NCBI GenBank assembly: GCA_026214975.1
Contig: CM047815.1
Location: forward strand, 65,727,852-65,791,851
From: Gentiana macrophylla
Lineage: Eukaryota; Streptophyta; Magnoliopsida; Gentianales; Gentianaceae
DNA: 64,000 bases
Reading direction: 5' to 3'
Part shown: positions 58,372 through 64,000 of the stretch, piece after piece
Numbering within the stretch: the stretch's first letter is position 1
Layout of the letters: each line of letters opens with the position of its first letter
Notes under the pieces: generated by a model
The model's database searches: none
Told to the model about the DNA's origin: nothing
Seen by the model: the letters and a program-made list of their open reading frames with translations, nothing else
Translations under genes and position numbers: made by a program

Positions 58372-58440
58372 TTTTAGCCGAAAATATCACACCTAGGTGT
58401 GAAATTTTTCACACCCGTGAAATTCTACAGTCATCGAATT
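58215..58440 (+). repeat. Leader with two A runs and CACACC...GGTGTG palindromes
   Basis: Two A tracts (about 58226-58254 and 58334-58369) each neighbour a TCACACC(C)T(A)GGTGTGA palindrome followed by TTTCACACC(T/C)GTGAAAT. The unit is duplicated in the untranslated leader. RNA hairpins are likely, but no function is assigned. Confidence 0.75.
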
Positions 58441-58633
58441 TTGTTCCTTCTTTAGAGTCTTTTCCTTTCTCATCCTTCCTAATCACTTTTCGCAACTTTC
58501 CAACACCTCAACCTTTAGCCTAGATTCGTTTTGCTTGTTATTTTGATTTGTTTATAAAGGGTGCTTTTTACTTTCCACAAGAGCGAGGAGAGTGTAAACA
58601 CGAGTGTCTTGGTGAGGGTTTATTGTCTATCCT

Positions 58634-59735
58634 ATGGAGGACTCTAAACATTCTAAAAATTTGAGTAATGAGTATCTTGAAGAGAGAGTGGTCGCCACGC
58701 CAAGGAATCTAATGCCGAAAATAATGCAAAGTTTGAAAGGATTTTTATGGGATATGATCGCTATAAGGGCTTATTGAGACTTTAACAAATAAGAAATGGC
58801 TAATCTTAATCGTGGTGCACAACTTTCTTTGTTGCACAACCAAATGCTATTGTTCTTTGCGTACCTAGACTTCGACAACCGGTCCGTGTACTTCATGCTC
58901 GAATGACCGTGATCATGCGATTGAAAATGTTGCCGAAGATGTGCTCATCCCGGATAATAATATGACACGAGGTAAAGATGAAGCTTCCTAGTTTTGCGGG
59001 TTCGGTAGTGCTTGGTATATCTTGATTGGGAGAGTAAGTTAGATCGAGATCTTTGCATGTAATAATTATACGAAGAGAAGAAGTGCAATCTAGCTCGGTT
59101 GGAGTTTACAGGTTATGCTATGGTGTGGTGGAATCGTCAGTGCGCCTCATGCGTACCAAATACAGACATACCACCTATATCGTTCATGGACACTTTTGAA
59201 AGAGATTATGCGCACTGCGTTTTGTTCCTATGTCGTATTATCAAGACCTTTATCGTGCTCTTCGAGACAATGAAACAGGAGAACGTTCGATAGATGATTT
59301 CTATGAAGAGATGATGACTACTTTGGCACGATCACGAGGTTGAGGAAGAGGAAATGGTCACTATGCAACGCTTTTTGTGTGGTGTGCGTTTGGAGATTGG
59401 ACAACCATTGGAGTTACGTGGTTGTAATACATGGATGAGATGTTACAAACACTCAAATGCGATTGAGAGGCGATTGAAACGACCAAAACCCACCTTTAAT
59501 AAATCAATTGGAGGTACTTCTACTTCTTTCCGTTCGTTTCAGCCTAGATGAGATACTCCAAATTTTGTACGGAGTGCACCTCGGACAGCCCCTACTACTT
59601 CCTATGACGCTTCTAAAGCTAAGGCAGGTGAGAAGGGTAAAGGTGTAGACAACCGCATTAGGCAGCCTCGTGACGTTAAATGTTTTAAATGCACCGGTGT
59701 TGGTCATGTTGCATCTGAATGTCCTACTAAACGTA
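58634..59735 (+). pseudogene. gag of the chromovirus-like element, frame-broken
   Basis: The ATG at 58634 opens MEDSKHSKNLSNEYLEERVV. Capsid-like blocks follow in shifted frames: LEFTGYAMVWWNRQCAS (59099), then MQRFLCGVRLEIGQPLELRG (from 59360). The zinc knuckle CFKCTGVGHVASEC is at 59681-59722 and is in the same frame as the protease downstream. Several stops and shifts occur in between. Confidence 0.85.
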
Positions 59736-59737
59736 GC

Positions 59738-60781
59738 ATGCTAGTTGTAGAGGAGGCTGTAGATGGTGATGATTTTGATGGGGACGACTTTGAACAGGCT
59801 GATTATGAGGATGCGGAGGGTAATATTGAGTGTGACCCACTTGAGGGTTCGATTTATGTGCTTAAAAAGGTGCTAACCGCTAGTGCTAAACTTGAGGACG
59901 GTGTCCAACGTGAAAATATTTTCCATACACGCTGCTTGCTGAATGGTCACTTATGTTCTCTTATTGTCGATTCTGGTAGTTGTGCTAATGTTGTTAGTGC
60001 TGATTTGATTTCTCGTATGGGTTTACCTACTATTCCTCATCCCCACCCCTACAAGTTGCAATGGTTGAATAGTGTGGGCGAGCTGAAGGTTACACAACAA
60101 GCGTTGATTTCTTTTAGTATTGGGAAATATGAAGATGAGGTGTTATGTGATGTTGTCCCCTTGGAAGTCAGCCACATATTGTTGGGTCGCCCTTGGCAAT
60201 ATGATAGAAAGGTGTTGTTCGATGGGTTTTTGAACAAGTACACAGTTCGTCACAAGGGCAAGAATTATGCATTATCCGCTCTTACCCCTGAGCAAGTCCG
60301 TCAAGATCAGCTCGCACTCACACGAGCTCGTGAGGAAAATAAAAAGAAAGAGGGAGAAAAGTTGAACAGTGAACAAAACAAATTGACGGGAGAGAAAAAG
60401 AATGAGGGCCTTAGGACTGAGGGCAAAATAAATGTTGAAAACAAAAAATTGGTAAGGGAGGTCGATGTAGTTTCTCGACGAGGGAGTGATAAAGTAGAAA
60501 AGTCAATTGTGAGTGTCGGTGCCACGTCTAGTGAGGGAGGTAATAAAGTTGAAAAGTCAAAATGTGCGCGCGTGTGTAGGAACTTCTATGCCAAAGCCAC
60601 TGAAGTCATTGATACCATTGACTCCGACCAGGTTGTATTTCTTTTCTTATGCAAAGACCCCCATAATCCTTCCCTACACTTACAACCGCCCCACACACTC
60701 ACCAAAGGTGACATGGCCGAGTGCCCCCTCCCCGTCCCCTTGTTTAATGCTTGTAAGCGATCTCACCGGTTCTCTACCTAG
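59738..60781 (+). pseudogene. Protease region of the chromovirus-like element
   Basis: A 347-codon open frame continuous with the gag zinc knuckle. An acidic segment is followed by CSLIVDSGSCANVVSADLIS, with the catalytic Asp in DSG at about residue 78, and by HILLGRPWQYDRKVLFDGF. A Lys/Glu-rich stretch (residues about 190-260) precedes RT. The frame ends at 60781, just as the RT block starts in another frame. Confidence 0.88.
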
Positions 60782-61995
60782 TGTTGTGTGCTCTGTTTTA
60801 CAGGAGTTTGCTGATGTATTCCCCGAAGAGGAACCAAGTGGCTTACCACCATTGCGAGGCGTGGAGCACCATATTGACCTCGTGCCGGGCTCTGCATTGC
60901 CCAATCGTCCGGCTTATCGAGCAAACCCAGCCGAAAATTTGGAGATAAAGAAACAAGTCGATGAGTTGTTAGCTAAAGGCAAAATTCAAGAGTCTATGAG
61001 CCCTTATGCGATCCGAGTTCTCGTTGTGCCCAAGAAAGGAGGTGAATGGAGAATGTGCATGGACAGTCGTGCCATTAATCAAATTACGGTAAAGTATCGT
61101 TATCCCATTCCTCGTTTGGATGATATGCTAGATGAACTCAAGGGTGCTAAAATTTTTACTAAAATTGATCTTAAGAGTGGTTATCACCAAGTTCAGATAG
61201 GGAAGGTGATGAATGGAAGACAGACCTTTAAAACCAAATTTGGATTATATGAGTGGTTGGTTATGCCCTTTGGTTTGACTAATGCACCTAGTACTTTCAT
61301 GCGTTTAATGAACGAGGTGCTTGCGAGTTTATAAATAAATTTGTGGTAGTTTATTTTGATGATATTCGATTTATAGCCACAATTTAGATGATCACATAGT
61401 TCACCTACGTGCCGTTTGTCTCACGCTTAGCGATGCTCAACTCTATGCTAATCTAAAAAATGTTCCTTTTGTTTGGATAGAGTTGTTTTTCTTGGTTTTG
61501 TAGTAAGTGCACAGGGGTGTTGAAGTTGATCATGACAAGGTTAAAGCTATCGAGGATTGGCCTACACCTCAAATCTGGGTGATGTACGTAGTTTCCATGG
61601 CTTAGCGAGCTTCTATAGCGCTTTGTCAAGGATTTCAAAGCACCATCGCGCCCCTCCGAACGAGCTTGTGAAGAAAAATGTACCCTTCTATTGGGGTCCA
61701 CGGCAAAGGGAGTCTTTCAAACTCTAAAAGCTCGTTTAATTTCATTTTTATACTTGCACTTCCCGATTTTAATAAGCATTTTGAAATTGAATGTGATGCA
61801 TCGGGTGTGGGTATTGGTGGAGTCTTAACTCAAGAAAGCGGACCTATTGCATATTTTAGTGAAAAACTTAAAGGTGCCTCTTTGAATTATGCGACTTATG
61901 ATAAGGAATTGTTTGCGTTAGTTAGAGCCCTTCACACTTGGCAACATTATTTACGCCCACGAGTTTATCATACACACCGATCACGAATCGCTTAA
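60782..61995 (+). pseudogene. RT and RNase H of the chromovirus-like element
   Basis: 60782-61334 reads FADVFPEEEPSGLPPLRG, GGEWRMCMDSRAINQITVKY, FTKIDLKSGYHQVQ and VMPFGLTNAPSTFMRLMNEV. A stop at 61332-61334 precedes VVYFDD, the active site, at about 61349. Frames are then broken up to 61677. RNase H resumes (61740-61995) with [19 protein letters not shown] and [19 protein letters not shown]. The enzymes copy the RNA into DNA. Many breaks sit where CTG or CAG would be expected. Confidence 0.88.
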
Positions 61996-61999
61996 GTAC

Positions 62000-63389
62000 T
62001 TGAAAGGCGGGGTAAGTTAATTCCGCGGCATATTCGTTGGGTTGAATTTATTGAGTCCTTTCCTTATATTATTAAGTACAAAAGGGTCAAGATAATGTGG
62101 TCGCGATGCTCTTTCTTGTAGGCTGCTTTAATTACCACTATGCATGCTAAATTCCTAGGTTTTGAATTTATCAAGGATTTATATGCTTCGATGCGGATTT
62201 TATGACTAAGTGGCATAATCACGATAATAAAACCGATGGTAGGTTCTTTAGACGCGAGGGTTTTTTGTATCGAGATCATGTCATTTGTATTCCTCGTTGT
62301 TCTATCGTGATTTATTGGTGCGTGAAGCACATAGTGGTGGTCTTATGGGTCATTTTGGCATTACTAAAACGCTTGATATGCTTAAATCTCATTTTTATTG
62401 GCCTCGTATGAAAGTTGATGTTGCTAAATATTGTGATGCTTGTATTACTTGTAAGTCTGCTAAATCTACATCCCACCCCCACGGTTTATATCGCCCCTCC
62501 CTATTCCTACGCAACCGTGGGTGATTTATCTATGGATTTTGTGTTAGGCTTACCCGTTCTAAGAGTGGTCACGATTCTGTTTTTGTGGTAGTGGATAGGT
62601 TTTCTAAGATGGCACACTTTCTTGCATGCTCTAAAACTAATGATGCTTCATATATTGCCGATTTGTTTCTTAAGGAAGTAGTTCGATTACATGGTGTGCC
62701 TAGAACGATTGTGAGTGATCGAGATTCAAAATTCATTGGTCATTTTGGAGAGTTTTGTGGATGCGTTTAGGAACTAAGTTACTTTATTCTACTTGCATTT
62801 CATCCTCAAACCGATGGTCAAACCAAGTGGTTAATCGTGTGTTGGGTCGGTTGCTTCGTTGTCTTGTTCGGAAAAATATCAAAAATTGGGAAGATTGTTT
62901 ACCTTATCTTGAATTTGCTTATAATAGGTGTAAACACTCGCTTCTAAATTTACCCCATTTGAGATGGTTTACGGTTTTAATCCGACACGCCTTTACGTTG
63001 GCTCCTTTACGATATTGCGCAGTTAGCTTGGATGGTGAACAACGGGCTGCACTTGTTCGTGAGCTACATGAGAGCACGGCGAGAATGTGGAGGCGACCAC
63101 GGCGCGGTATGCTAAACAAGCTAATAAAGGGCGCAAAGAAGTCATCTTCGAACCTGGCGATTATGTTTGGTTACACTTGCGCAAGGATAGGTTCCCAAAG
63201 CAACGCAAGACTAAAGCTTTGCACATGAAAGCGATGGACCGTTCCAAGTTCTCGAGAGGATCAACAATAATGTTTACAAGATTGACTTGCCGCGGATTGG
63301 AATATTTCTTCTTACATCAACGTGGGTTGATTTGACTCTTTTCGACAATCCCTTTGATCGAGAGGATGATCCTTCCCAACCGGGAGGAA
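62000..63389 (+). pseudogene. Integrase of the chromovirus-like element, frame-broken
   Basis: Zinc-binding part VREAHSGGLMGHFGITKTLD ... CDACITCKSAKS (62303-62470). Core with [13 protein letters not shown] and [14 protein letters not shown] (62580-62750), then a frame change before the ENWEDCLPYLEFAYNR-like block at 62885. The C-terminal part (63090-63240) reads [17 protein letters not shown] and [11 protein letters not shown]. Individual domains are recognisable, but no single frame spans them. Confidence 0.87.
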
Positions 63390-64000
63390 TGATGTGATAT
63401 ATGATGAGTTTTACGATGGGGATCCCGATCCATTGGAAACCGTAAAGAAGATTGATCCATTGATCATTAGAGATGGACCGTTGACAAGGCTCCAAAGGAA
63501 GAATATGCGAGAAGCCTTGAATACATTGTTGCAAGAGATCCATAAAGAGTTTGGGCTGCCCAAAAGAGTAATGAAGCCCGATATTGTTTATGCACTACAC
63601 TTTTGGGCCGAGAGAAGACGGCAGTTGAGGCCCATGCTCGGCGCGCCAATTACTTAGGTTATTGGACTTGTATTATTTATTTGGAGTTGGATTTTATTTA
63701 ATAATTATCTTGTGGGCTTAGTTGACACAAGAAGGACTAGAAAAGCCCACCAAAGTGGCGCCCCCACTTAGGTTTAATTATTTAGGTTTTTTTTTTTGCT
63801 AAGTAAATTCTCCCACATTGCTTAGGAGAAGAATTGGTCTTTTATTTGTAGCCTATATAAAGGCAAGCTTCTTTCATAATGTACAATCATCTTTTTGAGT
63901 GAAATTATTATTTGATTAAGCATTGTCTTAATTGTGCACCTTGTGTGTGTGAGATTCTCTTGGATTGGAGGATCGCCCCCTTGGAGAACTTATCAACGTA
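63390..64000 (+). repeat. 3' LTR of the chromovirus-like element, truncated by the window
   Basis: 611 of about 737 bases are visible. By eye it differs from the 5' LTR mainly at one substitution near the start, in the GAGAGACGCGACAG/GAGAAGACGGCAG and CTCGAGGCG/CTCGGCGCG stretches, and in a C run and a T run. Confidence 0.93.

Larger units (their letters stand above)
57045..64000 (+). mobile_element. Chromovirus-like Ty3/gypsy retrotransposon, right end beyond the window
   Basis: The 5' LTR is 57045-57781 (TGATGTGAT...ATCACATCA) and the 3' LTR starts at 63390 and is cut at the window end. Primer site TTGGTAGCAGAGC is at 57783 and polypurine tract ACCGGGAGGA just before 63390. The order gag, protease, RT, RNase H, integrase is Ty3/gypsy. 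The integrase end ([29 protein letters not shown]) and a polyprotein tail extending into the LTR (GPLTRLQRK) recall chromoviruses, perhaps CRM-related; this clade call is tentative. Confidence 0.85.

Overview
This window is nuclear DNA from a flowering plant, most likely a eudicot. It holds one host-type gene with GT-AG introns, set in a dense, nested stack of plant transposable elements: Tat-type and chromovirus-type Ty3/gypsy, Ty1/copia, a MULE, Helitrons, Stowaway and Tourist MITEs, and SINEs. There is no bacterial, organellar or CRISPR signal. The species cannot be named from this sequence.

Layout. 1-1.75 kb is a minus-strand Ty3/gypsy LTR with a tRNA-Asp-type primer site at the window edge. 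1.75-8.3 kb is old repeat debris: SINE-like boxes, microsatellites, a decayed Ty1/copia pol end at 5.6-6.4 kb, a copia primer site at 6.8 kb and a MITE at 7.5-7.9 kb. 8.44-15.49 kb is a 14-exon gene for a chromatin-type protein with FYRN and FYRC regions followed by WD40-like repeats. All exon phases join except for one missing base in exon 1. A Stowaway MITE sits in its intron 11.

17.03-30.42 kb is a Helitron (TC start, hairpin plus CTAG end, A/T target) split by a 10.4-kb Mutator-like element (17184-27632) with a perfect 9-bp target duplication and terminal inverted repeats over 200 bp long. The MULE carries a DUF1985/Ulp1-type SUMO-protease gene (broken), an apparently intact two-domain B3 (REM-like) gene and a broken mudrA-type transposase. 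Clusters of the palindrome ACGTTTAAACGT and its variants lie at both ends and also directly upstream of the B3 gene. This is the most novel-looking unit in the window: a multigene transposon with its own DNA-binding protein and a repeated candidate target.

31.07-34.2 kb holds a SINE with 12-bp target duplications, a Tourist/Harbinger element with a Myb-like remnant, an LTR-like stretch, a second SINE and a Helitron 3' end. 34.3-55.7 kb is a nest: a Stowaway MITE holds a second Stowaway, which holds a Tat-clade Ty3/gypsy element (34504-55402, 5-bp duplication ATTAT). The Tat element holds a non-coding Ty1/copia-type array. It also carries a spliced antisense gene with its own TATA box and a 77-bp tandem array. 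55.9-57.0 kb is the 3' end of another copia element on the minus strand. From 57.05 kb to the window end runs a chromovirus-like Ty3/gypsy element with near-identical LTRs but a gag-pol full of small indels.

Many of the indels in the retroelements fall at CTG/CAG sites. This suggests that some apparent pseudogenisation may be a sequencing artefact at CHG-methylated DNA.
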